Shown here piece by piece: positions 43,415 to 51,729 of a stretch of DNA of 64,000 nt (its first letter is position 1; each line of letters begins with the position of its first letter). Source of the DNA: Mycobacterium aquaticum (GTDB lineage: Bacteria; Actinomycetota; Actinomycetes; Mycobacteriales; Mycobacteriaceae). The notes under the pieces are model-generated. The model made no database searches, was not told where the DNA came from, and saw only the letters and a program-made list of their open reading frames with translations. The position numbers and the translations under genes are program-made. The stretch lies in the NCBI RefSeq assembly GCF_002086485.1, contig NZ_MVHF01000028.1, forward strand, positions 1-64,000, read 5' to 3'.

Positions 43415-44080
43415 TTACCGAGGGGCGGTGTTGCGCAGGGCACCCGTCATGGCGCGTACCGACGGCGGCACAGGCGTACCCGGCGCGACATCCGGGGCGG
43501 TTTGCGGCGGCCCGTACTGCGTCGTCAGCGGCACCACCCCGGCCCAGGCGCCTGCGGCGACATCCTCCGGCGGATCCTCGGGCCAGCCGTCGCTGATCTT
43601 CAACGACCAGTTGTCGACACCGATGGGCAACCGCAACGCCAGCGTCGCGGCAAGTTCCTTGGCGGTGCTGTCCCGCAGTTCGGCGACGCGGCCCGGCACG
43701 AACGTATCGGTCAAGAGCTGCAGGTACGCGGTCTTGTCCTCGGCGGCGATGCGCTCGAACGTCCCGAACACCACCGCACTGCGATAGGCGAACGACGACT
43801 CGAAAGCACTGCGCGCCACCGTCACCCCGTCCAGCGCGGTGACCGACACCGCGACCGGGGCCCCATCTGCCAGCGCCCGCATCCAAGGTGATCCCGTCGA
43901 ACCGTGGATGACGAGATCGTCGTCGATGCGGGCGAATCCGATCGGGAACACCACGGGGTGACCGTCGCGGACAAGGGCGACGGTCGCCAGCGGTGTGCTG
44001 TCGAGCAGCTGGTCGAGCCGGCTGCGGGAGGTGCTCTGCAGCTCGGCGAGCCGGGTCACCTGGGTGTCGGGGCGCGTCAT
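43415..44080 (-). CDS. Pyridoxamine 5'-phosphate oxidase-fold (flavin-binding) protein
   Basis: Protein of 221 residues of the split-barrel flavoenzyme fold, Nim-like subgroup: STPLATVALVRDGHPVVFPIGFARIDDDLVIHGSTGSPWMRAL and FAYRSAVVFGTFERIAAEDK. Likely binds FMN, F420 or haem. It lies 6 bp after the isochorismatase-like gene and is probably cotranscribed with it. Confidence 0.8.
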   Translation of the reverse strand: MTRPDTQVTRLAELQSTSRSRLDQLLDSTPLATVALVRDGHPVVFPIGFARIDDDLVIHGSTGSPWMRALADGAPVAVSVTALDGVTVARSAFESSFAYRSAVVFGTFERIAAEDKTAYLQLLTDTFVPGRVAELRDSTAKELAATLALRLPIGVDNWSLKISDGWPEDPPEDVAAGAWAGVVPLTTQYGPPQTAPDVAPGTPVPPSVRAMTGALRNTAPR

Positions 44081-44086
44081 GGTGGG

Positions 44087-44683
44087 TTAGTCAGGGATGT
44101 CGGCCGTGCCGGGCACCACGAGCGCGAACAGATCGGCCAGCGCTGCCAGGCTTGCGGCTTGCAACGCCGGGGCGGATACCGCTTGACCGTCCGGGCCGGC
44201 CAGGCTGCGGGTGGCCGTCGCGGCGGCCACGACCGTGGGTGCGTACCCGAGGTTGAATGCGCCGCGGGCGGTGGAGTTCACGCACATGTGGGTCATGAAG
44301 CCTGCGAGGACCAGGTTCGATGCGCCAAGGGCCTTGAGCCGCTCGTCGAGATCGGTCTGCACGAACGAGTTCGGGAACTGCTTCACGACCACCGGCTCGT
44401 CGCCGCGTGGTGCCACGGCGTCGACGATCGCGCCGCTCTCCCCCTCGATGTCGTACAGCGAACCGGGACCGTCGGAATGCTGGATGTGGATGATCGGAAT
44501 ACCGGCGGTGCGGGCACGGTCGAGCAGTGCGGCCGTCTCGTCGAGCGCAGCCTGGACGCCTTCGAGCTCCATGACCCCTTGCGTGTAGGTCTTCTGGCAG
44601 TCGATGAGCACCAGGGCGGAGTCGGCGAGACGAGCGGGTTCGACGGGCAGGCTGGCAAGTTCGCGCAGAGTGGGGCGGGTCAT
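44087..44683 (-). CDS. Isochorismatase-like cysteine hydrolase
   Basis: Protein of 198 residues with the catalytic triad Asp28 (ALVLIDCQ), Lys101 (VVKQFPNSF) and Cys134 (LAGFMTHMCVNSTAR). Relatives hydrolyse nicotinamide, N-carbamoyl compounds or isochorismate; the substrate here is open. The ATG is leaderless (TAGGCT plus 7 nt), making it the first gene of a two-gene unit with the flavin-binding protein. Confidence 0.86.
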   Translation of the reverse strand: MTRPTLRELASLPVEPARLADSALVLIDCQKTYTQGVMELEGVQAALDETAALLDRARTAGIPIIHIQHSDGPGSLYDIEGESGAIVDAVAPRGDEPVVVKQFPNSFVQTDLDERLKALGASNLVLAGFMTHMCVNSTARGAFNLGYAPTVVAAATATRSLAGPDGQAVSAPALQAASLAALADLFALVVPGTADIPD

Positions 44684-44696
44684 CTCGGTGAGCCTA
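44684..44696 (-). promoter_or_regulatory. Leaderless -10 of the isochorismatase-like gene
   Basis: TAGGCT (44691-44696), 7 nt, ATG 44683 on the minus strand. Confidence 0.5.
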
Positions 44697-44751
44697 GTGT
44701 CCCGTGACGGCGCTCAGGCTCCGAATGCGGGACTGCGGAGTACCGCCTCGC

Positions 44752-45501
44752 TCAGTCGAAGCACTGTTGCTTCAGCCGCTCGACATACGTGTCGAGCCCG
44801 GCCAGCACGGCCGGACTGTCGCGGTAATCGAGGCGCGCTCGTGAGACGTAGGAGGCGTTCTGCTCTGCGTCCCACTGGTCTCCGTCGCTCGGGTAGCGCT
44901 GGCCCGGGTCGGCTGGTGGCGCCCAGCGGAGCTCATGTTTGCGAACGAATTCGGTGATGCGTGCCAGCGCGTGCAGTTGGGGTTCGACCTCGGCGACGTG
45001 AGCGCCGTAGATTTCCCTCGGAAACGGGCAGTCACCGAACGCACCTTCCAGGGTGGCCGGGCCAGACCCCGCCGCGACGATGGCATCCCAAACAGGTTGT
45101 GCGATCAGGGCGTAGACCAAGGGGTCGCCGTCCAGTACGGCCATCGGCATCGGGGTGAACGGCTCGTCACCGTACGGTCCCGCCAGCAGCCAGGCGTCCA
45201 TGATGTAGGTGAGCAGCCCCTGGAGGCCGCAATCGCCTGAAAAATCGACGACCTCGCCCTCGACTGCGGGCTTGACCACGAATCTGCCAGTGCGGTGTTG
45301 CTGTTCAAGGTAGCCGTGCAGCAATTCGACGGCTCGGTCGCTCGTCTCTGGGAAGATCGACCCGGTGCCGTCGTACTCGCCGGGGATACCAAGACTCACC
45401 GGCTCGTACCCGGAGGGGGTGCACCGCAAGACCACCACCACCGCGCCGACGTAATCAACGCTCACCCCGGTCAACATGCACTTGCAGTCAAAGAAGCCCA
45501 C
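44752..45501 (-). CDS. Hypothetical protein with N-terminal Cys motif
   Basis: Protein of 249 residues starting MGFFDCKCMLTGVSVDYVGAVVVVLR. No signal peptide or membrane segment. The CxC followed by an LTG motif, the segment GIPGEYDGTGSI and the later ARLDYRDSPAVLAGLDTYVERL tail are distinctive, but I do not recognise a named family; similar proteins of unknown role occur in actinobacteria, some near toxin-immunity loci. GTG 45501 is the likeliest start; the frame runs on to 45735 over unrelated sequence. Confidence 0.65.
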   Translation of the reverse strand: MGFFDCKCMLTGVSVDYVGAVVVVLRCTPSGYEPVSLGIPGEYDGTGSIFPETSDRAVELLHGYLEQQHRTGRFVVKPAVEGEVVDFSGDCGLQGLLTYIMDAWLLAGPYGDEPFTPMPMAVLDGDPLVYALIAQPVWDAIVAAGSGPATLEGAFGDCPFPREIYGAHVAEVEPQLHALARITEFVRKHELRWAPPADPGQRYPSDGDQWDAEQNASYVSRARLDYRDSPAVLAGLDTYVERLKQQCFD

Positions 45502-45566
45502 ACCAGAATCCTGGCACGCCTGATGAGCGGCTCCCGGCGCCAATTTGCACCGGGCCGCAGCGGAGG

Positions 45567-46301
45567 CTACTGCGCAGCGGTGACGGCCAACACGCGCTTG
45601 GCCAACTCGGGACGGCACACCAGCAGATCGGGCAGCTTGGGATCTGCCGAGTTGTAGACCAGCGGCGAGCCGTCGATGCGTGACGTGTGCAGGCCGGCGG
45701 CCCGCGCCACGGCGACCGGTGCTGCCGAATCCCATTCGTACTGCCCACCTGCGTGCACGTACACGTCAGCGACCCCGCGGATGACGGCGGCGACTTTCGC
45801 TCCGGCCGAACCCATTTCGACCAGAGTGCCGTCGAGCGCGTCACGCACCGCAAGCGCCACGGCAGGCGGCCGGGTGCGGGACACGACCACCCGCGGCGGG
45901 CCGTCGAATGCGCGCGGCGCGGCCACCTCAGGCGTGAACAGGGTGGTGTTCTGGGCAGGCAACGCCACCGCACCCGCGACCAATTCGCCCGCCTGCCACA
46001 GGGCCACGTGGACGGCCCAATCGTCACGGCCGAGTTCGGAGAACTCCCTGGTGCCGTCCAGCGGGTCGACGATCCACACCCGGTCGGCGCTCAACCGGAC
46101 CGGATCGTCCACCCCCTCTTCGGACAGCACTGCGTCGCCCGGACGGTGCGCGGCCAACTCCGCCATCAGGAAGTCGTGGGACTGCTTGTCCCCGGCCACC
46201 TTTCGCTCCTCCACCGTGGCATCGGCGAAGTCGGCACGAACATCGAGCAGCAGATCCCCAGTACGCGTGGCCAGCCGCTCCGCGAGCTCGTGGTCGTTCA
46301 T
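45567..46301 (-). CDS. cysQ: 3'(2'),5'-bisphosphate nucleotidase
   Basis: Metal-dependent, lithium-sensitive phosphatase of 244 residues that removes the 3'-phosphate of PAP/PAPS, preventing build-up in sulfate assimilation. Motifs: VLSEEGVDDP, VWIVDPLDGTREFSEL and the C-terminal GGQYEWDSAAPVAVARAAGL. ATGA overlap with the cysN stop places it in the cysD-cysNC-cysQ operon. Confidence 0.95.
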   Translation of the reverse strand: MNDHELAERLATRTGDLLLDVRADFADATVEERKVAGDKQSHDFLMAELAAHRPGDAVLSEEGVDDPVRLSADRVWIVDPLDGTREFSELGRDDWAVHVALWQAGELVAGAVALPAQNTTLFTPEVAAPRAFDGPPRVVVSRTRPPAVALAVRDALDGTLVEMGSAGAKVAAVIRGVADVYVHAGGQYEWDSAAPVAVARAAGLHTSRIDGSPLVYNSADPKLPDLLVCRPELAKRVLAVTAAQ

Positions 46302-48142
46302 CGGCCGCCCTCCAGCAGATCGATGACCGACTGCGCCAACTCGTCCGGGCTGCGGTCCGGGGTCAGCCGCAGATCCGGGTTCTTGGGCCGCTGGTACGGG
46401 CTGTCGATCCCGGTGAAGTGGGTGATCTCACCGGCCCGGGCTTTGGCATAGAGCCCCTTGGGATCTCGGCGCTCACAGTCTTCCAGCGGGGTGTCACAGA
46501 ACACCTCGAAGAAGTCCAAACCCGCCTCGGTGGTGACCTTGCGCGCCAACGCACGATGCTCCTCGAGCGGGCTGATGGCAGGCACCAGCACGACCTGACC
46601 GGAGTCGGCGAGGATGGCGGCGACGTGGGCGAGCCTGCGCTGGTTCTCCGCCCGGTCGGCCATCGAGAAGCCGAGATCCGAGTTCAGCCCGTGGCGCAGA
46701 TTGTCGCCGTCGAGAACGTAAGCGGGAACACCCTTTTCAAGCAGCTTCTGCTCCACCAGCATGGCCACCGACGACTTCCCCGACCCGGACAGCCCGGTGA
46801 ACCAGACAGTGCGGCCCTTCGACAGCCGATCCTCCGCGGTGCACAGCGACTGGTGCCGCACCGTGTTGGGGCTCGAGGTCTCATTGCGAGTGTCACGCAG
46901 CACCATGCCCGCGGCGACAGTGCCGTTGGTGTTGGGATCGATCAGGATGAACGATCCGGTGGCGGCGTTGCGGCTGTACTCGTCGAGCAGTAGCGGCACC
47001 TGCGTGCGCAACGAGATGCGGCCCAGCTCATTGAGTTTCAGCGCCGTCGCGGACTTGTCACGGTGCAGGGTGTTGACGTCGAGGCGATAGTCCAGGCCGA
47101 CCACCTTGGCCCGCGTGGTGCGGGTGGTGTGCTTGACCAGATACTCGCGACCGGGCTCCAACGACGCGTCGTCGGCCATCCAGCACACGGTGGCGTCGAA
47201 ATCCTGCACCACGCGCGGCTGATTGTTCGGCCGCGCGATCATGTCACCGCGTGAGATGTCGATGTCGTCGGACAGGCTGATCGACACGGCCATCGGCGGG
47301 AAGGCCTCGTCGACGACGCCCGACGGGCCCTCGATCTCGGTGATCCGGGTCGACTTGCCCGCGGGCAATACCACGACGTCGTCGCCGGTGCGCAGCACGC
47401 CGCTGGCGACCGTGCCCGCGTAGCTGCGGTGGTCGGCATGCTGGTGCGTCTGCGGCCGGATCACGTATTGGACCGGGAAACGGACATCGACGAGATTGCG
47501 GTCACCGGCGATGTAGACGTCTTCGAGATGGCTCAGCAGCGCCGGACCCTCGTACCAGGGAGTGACATCGGATTTGGTCACCACGTTGTCGCCGTTGAGC
47601 GCCGACATCGGGATGGTGGTCACGTCATGGACGTCGAGGCGGGCCGCGAACGCGTGGAACTCGTCGCGGATGGCCTCGAATTTTTCCTGATCCCAATCGA
47701 TCAGGTCCATCTTGTTGACCGCGAGCACGATGTGCTGGATGCCCAGCAGCGAGGCCAGGAACGCGTGCCGGCGCGACTGCTCGAGCAGTCCGTGGCGCGC
47801 GTCGACCAGCACGATGACCAGCTGCGCGGTGGAGGCCCCGGTCACCATGTTGCGGGTGTACTGAATGTGCCCCGGGGTGTCGGCGATGATGAATTTGCGC
47901 TTGGCCGTGGCGAAGTAGCGGTAGGCCACGTCGATCGTGATGCCCTGCTCACGCTCGGCGCGCAGGCCATCGGTGACCAGTGCCAGGTCGGTGTAGTCGT
48001 GGCCGCGTTCCTTGGAGGTGCGCTCGACGGCGGCGAGCTGGTCCTCCATGACGGCCTTGCTGTCGTAGAGCAGCCTGCCGATCAGTGTGGACTTGCCGTC
48101 ATCGACGGACCCTGCGGTGGCAAGCCTCAACAACGTGCTCAT
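46298..48142 (-). CDS. cysN: Sulfate adenylyltransferase subunit 1 / APS kinase fusion
   Basis: Bifunctional CysNC of 614 residues. Residues 1-430 are an EF-Tu-like GTPase that drives sulfate activation (GSVDDGKST at 11-19, DTPGHIQYTRNM, NKMDLIDW); residues 440-614 are APS kinase (GLSGSGKSS at 450-458, DGDNLRHGL, PAISPLEEHRAL). It forms the activation complex with CysD, whose stop overlaps its ATG by one base. The fusion is the normal mycobacterial form. Confidence 0.96.
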   Translation of the reverse strand: MSTLLRLATAGSVDDGKSTLIGRLLYDSKAVMEDQLAAVERTSKERGHDYTDLALVTDGLRAEREQGITIDVAYRYFATAKRKFIIADTPGHIQYTRNMVTGASTAQLVIVLVDARHGLLEQSRRHAFLASLLGIQHIVLAVNKMDLIDWDQEKFEAIRDEFHAFAARLDVHDVTTIPMSALNGDNVVTKSDVTPWYEGPALLSHLEDVYIAGDRNLVDVRFPVQYVIRPQTHQHADHRSYAGTVASGVLRTGDDVVVLPAGKSTRITEIEGPSGVVDEAFPPMAVSISLSDDIDISRGDMIARPNNQPRVVQDFDATVCWMADDASLEPGREYLVKHTTRTTRAKVVGLDYRLDVNTLHRDKSATALKLNELGRISLRTQVPLLLDEYSRNAATGSFILIDPNTNGTVAAGMVLRDTRNETSSPNTVRHQSLCTAEDRLSKGRTVWFTGLSGSGKSSVAMLVEQKLLEKGVPAYVLDGDNLRHGLNSDLGFSMADRAENQRRLAHVAAILADSGQVVLVPAISPLEEHRALARKVTTEAGLDFFEVFCDTPLEDCERRDPKGLYAKARAGEITHFTGIDSPYQRPKNPDLRLTPDRSPDELAQSVIDLLEGGR

Positions 48143-49071
48143 CAGAAGTAGCCCTCCCGCTTACGGTCTTCCATACCCGCCTCGGAGATCCGGTCGTCGG
48201 CGCGGGTCGCGCCGCGCTCGGTCAGCCGCGACACCGCGGTCTCGGCGATCACCTCGGACACCGTGGCCGCCGTCGATTCGACACAGCCGGTGCAGGTGAC
48301 GTCGCCGACGGTGCGGAAGCGCACGGACTTCTCGATCACAGGCTCATCTTTGCGCGGCTGCAGGTGCCGGTGCACGGCGAGCAGCATGCCGTCGCGCTCG
48401 AAAACCTTGCGCTGGTGGGCGTAATAGATTGTGGGCAGCTTGATCTTTTCTGCGCCGATGTAGGACCAGATGTCGAACTCGGTCCAGTTGGAGATCGGGA
48501 AGGCCCGGATGTGCTCACCCTTGTGGTGACGTCCGTTGTACAGGTTCCACAGCTCGGGGCGTTGCGCCTTGGGGTCCCACTGGCCGAACTCGTCGCGGAA
48601 GCTGAACACCCGCTCCTTGGCGCGGGCCTTCTCCTCGTCGCGGCGGGCGCCACCGAATGCGGCATCGAACTTGTTCTCCCGGATGGCCCGCAGCAGCGTG
48701 ACGGTCTGCAGCGGATTGCGCGACGGGATGGTCTCGACGACGCGCCCGGCGTCGATGTCGTCCTGCACCTTGGCCACCACGAGCCGCACGCCGTGCTCGG
48801 CGACCAGCTCGTCGCGCGTCTGCAGCACCTCGTCGAAGTTGTGGCCGGTGTCGACGTGCATCACCGGGAACGGCAACCGCCCCGGCTTGAAGGCCTTGAT
48901 GGCCAGGTGCAGCATCACGATCGAGTCCTTGCCGCCGGAGAACAGCAGCACGGGACGCTCGAACTCGGCGGCGACCTCGCGGATGATGTGGATGGCTTCG
49001 GCTTCGAGCGAGCGCAGATGGCTCAACTCATAGTGCCCGGCCTGTTTGTCAGCCTTGAGCGTTGCGGTCAT
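48142..49071 (-). CDS. cysD: Sulfate adenylyltransferase subunit 2
   Basis: Catalytic ATP sulfurylase subunit of 309 residues: PP-loop RPVLLFSGGKDSIVMLHL, DTGHNFDEVLQTRDEL, and the C-terminal FRTVGDVTCTGCVESTA. It converts ATP and sulfate to APS. I take the ATG at 49071 rather than the GTG one codon upstream because the stop of an upstream leaderless micro-ORF (TGATG) overlaps exactly that ATG. Confidence 0.96.
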   Translation of the reverse strand: MTATLKADKQAGHYELSHLRSLEAEAIHIIREVAAEFERPVLLFSGGKDSIVMLHLAIKAFKPGRLPFPVMHVDTGHNFDEVLQTRDELVAEHGVRLVVAKVQDDIDAGRVVETIPSRNPLQTVTLLRAIRENKFDAAFGGARRDEEKARAKERVFSFRDEFGQWDPKAQRPELWNLYNGRHHKGEHIRAFPISNWTEFDIWSYIGAEKIKLPTIYYAHQRKVFERDGMLLAVHRHLQPRKDEPVIEKSVRFRTVGDVTCTGCVESTAATVSEVIAETAVSRLTERGATRADDRISEAGMEDRKREGYF

Positions 49072-49115
49072 CACTTCTCCATTAAGTTGGTAGAAATGGC
49101 CAGGATTGCAAGCAT
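49071..49115 (-). CDS. Leaderless 14-residue upstream ORF coupled to cysD
   Basis: MLAILAISTNLMEK followed by TGA. Its ATG lies seven bases after a -10 TAGATT, and its stop shares one base with the cysD ATG (TGATG). Leaderless micro-ORFs that attenuate downstream sulfur genes are known in mycobacteria, though those code for Cys runs, absent here. Whether the peptide matters or only its translation is open. Confidence 0.6.
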   Translation of the reverse strand: MLAILAISTNLMEK

Positions 49116-49122
49116 GGCCAGG

Positions 49123-49151
49123 AATCTATCGGGATGCGGTGTGAGTGTCAA
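49123..49151 (-). promoter_or_regulatory. cysD operon promoter
   Basis: Near-consensus: TTGACA (49146-49151), 17-nt spacer, TAGATT (49123-49128). A dyad GTGAG-N8-CTCAC (49141-49158) spans the -35 and could bind a sulfur regulator. Confidence 0.75.
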
Positions 49152-49161
49152 CGCTCACCGG

Positions 49162-50532
49162 TCAGCCGTCATGCCCGCTGACATGCGCCCCGGCCGCACG
49201 CGGCAGCCGCAGCGACTCGATGATCGTCAGCGCCAGCAACGCGCCGAGCACCAGGTAGGTCCACGCGTAGGAAGCCAGCTGGCTCAACAGCAGCGCGGCG
49301 ACCGCGACGCCGAGGCCGGCCGCCAGCTCCTGAACCGACGCGTTCAGAGTGTTGGCGTGCGTCAGCCGATCGCCCTCGACGTCGGAAAACGCCAGGCTGT
49401 TGTAGGCAGTGAAGCCGATAGAGCGCAGCGCCCCGCTGACATAGAGGATCGCGGCCATCGCCACGATGGGCAGCCCCGGCCGCAGCAGCGCCAACAGGCC
49501 GAACCAGCCGACCGACAGCACACCGTTGACGAGCAACACCGTGCGGATGCCGAACCGGCGCATCAGCGGCGTGGTGATCGGTTTGATGGTCAGATTGCCC
49601 GCGAACAGGGCGGCCACCATCAAGCCGGCCGCGAACGGCGTCCACCCGAACACCAGCTGGTACTGCAGCGGCAGCAGGAACGGCACGGCGGTGATCACCA
49701 TGCGGTACAGCGACCCGGCCGACACCGTGATGCGCAGCGTCGGCACCCGCAGGACCCGCAACTGCACGAGCGGTGACGACGCCCGCAGCAGATGCCACAC
49801 CGCACCCCCGAGCAGGACGACGGCCGCGACGGCACACCCGACAACCAGGCCCCAGTCTGTGCCCGAGACCCGGACGTGTTCCAGCGCGATCAGGGCCGCG
49901 GCGATGCCCGCCCCCAGCGCGAGCAGGCCGGGCCAGTCCAGGGTCCGCGGCGACGGTGTCGGTGCGCCCCGGATCAGCTTGAGCGCCAGCACGAATCCGA
50001 CGATCCCGATGGGCACGTTGACGGCGAAGATCCACCGCCAACTGCCCAGGGTCGCGATACCACCGCCGAGCACGGGCGCCAGGACAGGCGCGGCCAGTGC
50101 CGGCCAGGTGAGCAGCGCGATGGCCCGGACCAGATCGGACTTGTCGCTGTAGCGCAGTACCGCGAGCCGGCCGATGGGCACCATCATCGCGCCGCCGACG
50201 CCCTGCAGCACCCGCATGCCGACCAGCATGGGCAGTGAGACGCTCACGGCACAGCCGATCGATGCCAGCGTGAAAACCGCGATGGCGGCGATGAACACGG
50301 GCCGGATGCCGAACCGGTCGGCCAGCCAGCCGCTCGCCGGGATCAGCACGGCCACCGTCACCAGGTAGGCCGAGATCGCGACGCTCACATCGACGGCGTC
50401 GACATGCAGCGACGACGCGATCAGCGGGATGGCCGGCGTGATGATCGTGGCGTCGAGAATCTCCATGAAGAACGCGCCGGCCACGAGCAGGGCCATGCTC
50501 CGTGGGAACGGTTGGGGCTCTGGTGTCGACAC
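49162..50532 (-). CDS. MFS multidrug efflux-type transporter (DHA2)
   Basis: Membrane protein of 456 residues with about 14 helices. Motif A GWLADRFGIRPVF and motif C-like LTWPALAAPVLAPVLGG mark a drug:H+ antiporter; helix 1 carries the DHA2 signature FMEILDATIITPAIPLIASSL. Start GTG 50532 is leaderless; the frame extends to 50949 without support. The divergent thioesterase gene shares its upstream region, which holds a 17-bp dyad. Confidence 0.86.
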   Translation of the reverse strand: MSTPEPQPFPRSMALLVAGAFFMEILDATIITPAIPLIASSLHVDAVDVSVAISAYLVTVAVLIPASGWLADRFGIRPVFIAAIAVFTLASIGCAVSVSLPMLVGMRVLQGVGGAMMVPIGRLAVLRYSDKSDLVRAIALLTWPALAAPVLAPVLGGGIATLGSWRWIFAVNVPIGIVGFVLALKLIRGAPTPSPRTLDWPGLLALGAGIAAALIALEHVRVSGTDWGLVVGCAVAAVVLLGGAVWHLLRASSPLVQLRVLRVPTLRITVSAGSLYRMVITAVPFLLPLQYQLVFGWTPFAAGLMVAALFAGNLTIKPITTPLMRRFGIRTVLLVNGVLSVGWFGLLALLRPGLPIVAMAAILYVSGALRSIGFTAYNSLAFSDVEGDRLTHANTLNASVQELAAGLGVAVAALLLSQLASYAWTYLVLGALLALTIIESLRLPRAAGAHVSGHDG

Positions 50533-50545
50533 CGGTGCAAATCTA
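50533..50545 (-). promoter_or_regulatory. Leaderless -10 of the DHA2 transporter gene
   Basis: TAGATT (50540-50545), 7 nt, GTG 50532 on the minus strand. Confidence 0.5.
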
Positions 50546-50550
50546 GTGCC

Positions 50551-50567
50551 ATTACTTGGCAGGTAAT
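50551..50567. promoter_or_regulatory. Near-perfect palindrome between MFS and thioesterase genes
   Basis: ATTACTTG-G-CAGGTAAT: 7 of 8 base pairs in the arms match. It lies 5 bp upstream of the MFS -10 and just before the thioesterase start. TACTT-type half sites recall HxlR or MarR operators, but no such gene is adjacent in this window. Confidence 0.55.
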
Positions 50568-50574
50568 TGAACCG

Positions 50575-51021
50575 ATGACCGGCGGTGCGCAGACTACGGG
50601 CATGGGCACCCAGACCGGACCGGAAGTCATGGCGCAGTTCATCCCCCAGTCCCCGTTCGTGGCGAAGCTCGGCATCGTCGCCGAATCGCTCGACGCACCC
50701 GACGGTGTCGTGCGGCTCCGCCTGCCGTGGGATCCGGGCAATGTCACGCTCGGCGACATGGTGCACGGCGGCGCCATCGCAGCGCTGGCCGATGTGACCG
50801 TGATGGCCGCTGCCTGGGCTCGCGCCGACGTCCCCGATTCCCTGCGTGGTGTGACGGTCTCGATGGCCCTGCAATACCTGGCCCCAGCCCGCGCGACCGA
50901 CCTGATCGGCGTGGGCCGGGCACTGCGGCAGGGAAAAGCCTTGGTGCACTGTGAGGTCGACGTCATCACCCCCGCCGGCGACGCCGTGGCCAAGGCGATC
51001 GCCACGTACAAGGTCGGTTAG
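50575..51021 (+). CDS. PaaI-type hotdog-fold thioesterase
   Basis: Protein of about 148 residues with the hotdog pattern: GDMVHGGAIAALADVTVMAAAWA (catalytic HGG region with Asp on the central helix), then GVTVSMALQYLAPARATDLIGVGRALRQGKALVHCEVDV. It hydrolyses an acyl- or aryl-CoA of unknown identity. The start is uncertain between ATG 50575, 50602 and 50629; none has a clear RBS. Confidence 0.82.
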   Translation: MTGGAQTTGMGTQTGPEVMAQFIPQSPFVAKLGIVAESLDAPDGVVRLRLPWDPGNVTLGDMVHGGAIAALADVTVMAAAWARADVPDSLRGVTVSMALQYLAPARATDLIGVGRALRQGKALVHCEVDVITPAGDAVAKAIATYKVG

Positions 51022-51033
51022 TGCATCACCGCT

Positions 51034-51093
51034 CGCGAGTGTGCGTCCTCTGCGAAATTTTCGCGGAATTACCGCAGAGGATGCACACTCGCG
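51034..51093. terminator. Long hairpin between convergent genes
   Basis: Two 21-nt arms (51034-51054 and 51073-51093) are complementary at 20 of 21 positions around an 18-nt loop containing AAATTTTCGCGGAATT. It separates the convergent thioesterase and carbonic anhydrase genes, so a two-way terminator is likely; it may also be a dispersed repeat of REP type. Confidence 0.65.
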
Positions 51094-51105
51094 GTTGGCG
51101 ACGGG

Positions 51106-51597
51106 TCAGCGCGTCACCTCGTCTAGCTTGCCGGTGGCGACGTCGAAGATGAAGCCGCGCAACGATTCGTGCTTGGTGACGAAGGGATTGGCTTCGATGC
51201 GCCGCAGCGACTGCCGAACGTCCTCTTCCAGATCACCGAAGGACTCCGCGGCCCACTCGGGCTTGATGCCGGTCTCGTCCTGGATGCTTCGCTTGAACTC
51301 GTCGTCGGTGAAAGTCAGCATGCCGCAATCGGTGTGGTGGATGAGGATGATCTCTTTGGTGCCCAGCAAGCGTTGACTGATGGCCAGTGACCGGATCTCG
51401 TCGTCGGTGATGACACCGCCTGCATTGCGGATGACGTGCGCCTCGCCGTCGCCCAGACCGAGGATGCGGTAGACGTCCAAGCGGGCATCCATGCAGGCCA
51501 CCACCGCGACGTGCTTGCTCGGCGGCAACGGCAGCGGGCCCGTGAAGGTCTTGGCGTACTCCGCGTTGTTGGCCAGGTACTCGTCGGTGACGGACAT
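51106..51597 (-). CDS. canA: Beta-carbonic anhydrase
   Basis: Zinc enzyme of 163 residues interconverting CO2 and bicarbonate. Ligands are Cys35, His88 and Cys91 (VVACMDARLD, IHHTDCGM), with the Asp37-Arg39 dyad. Length and position match Rv1284. ATG 51597 is leaderless (TAGGTT plus 7 nt); an extension to 51633 has no support. Confidence 0.94.
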   Translation of the reverse strand: MSVTDEYLANNAEYAKTFTGPLPLPPSKHVAVVACMDARLDVYRILGLGDGEAHVIRNAGGVITDDEIRSLAISQRLLGTKEIILIHHTDCGMLTFTDDEFKRSIQDETGIKPEWAAESFGDLEEDVRQSLRRIEANPFVTKHESLRGFIFDVATGKLDEVTR

Positions 51598-51610
51598 GCG
51601 CCGGAACCTA
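51598..51610 (-). promoter_or_regulatory. Leaderless -10 of canA
   Basis: TAGGTT (51605-51610), 7 nt, ATG 51597. Confidence 0.5.
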
Positions 51611-51729
51611 GTCGCTTCGCCGGCCGTGGTCACCGGTCAGAATCGGCGTGACTTTTTACGGCGAGAAGACACGCGGGTACCCGAACACCGGCGTGTCGAG
51701 TACCTGCGTGTCTGCTCGCGGGAAACCGG

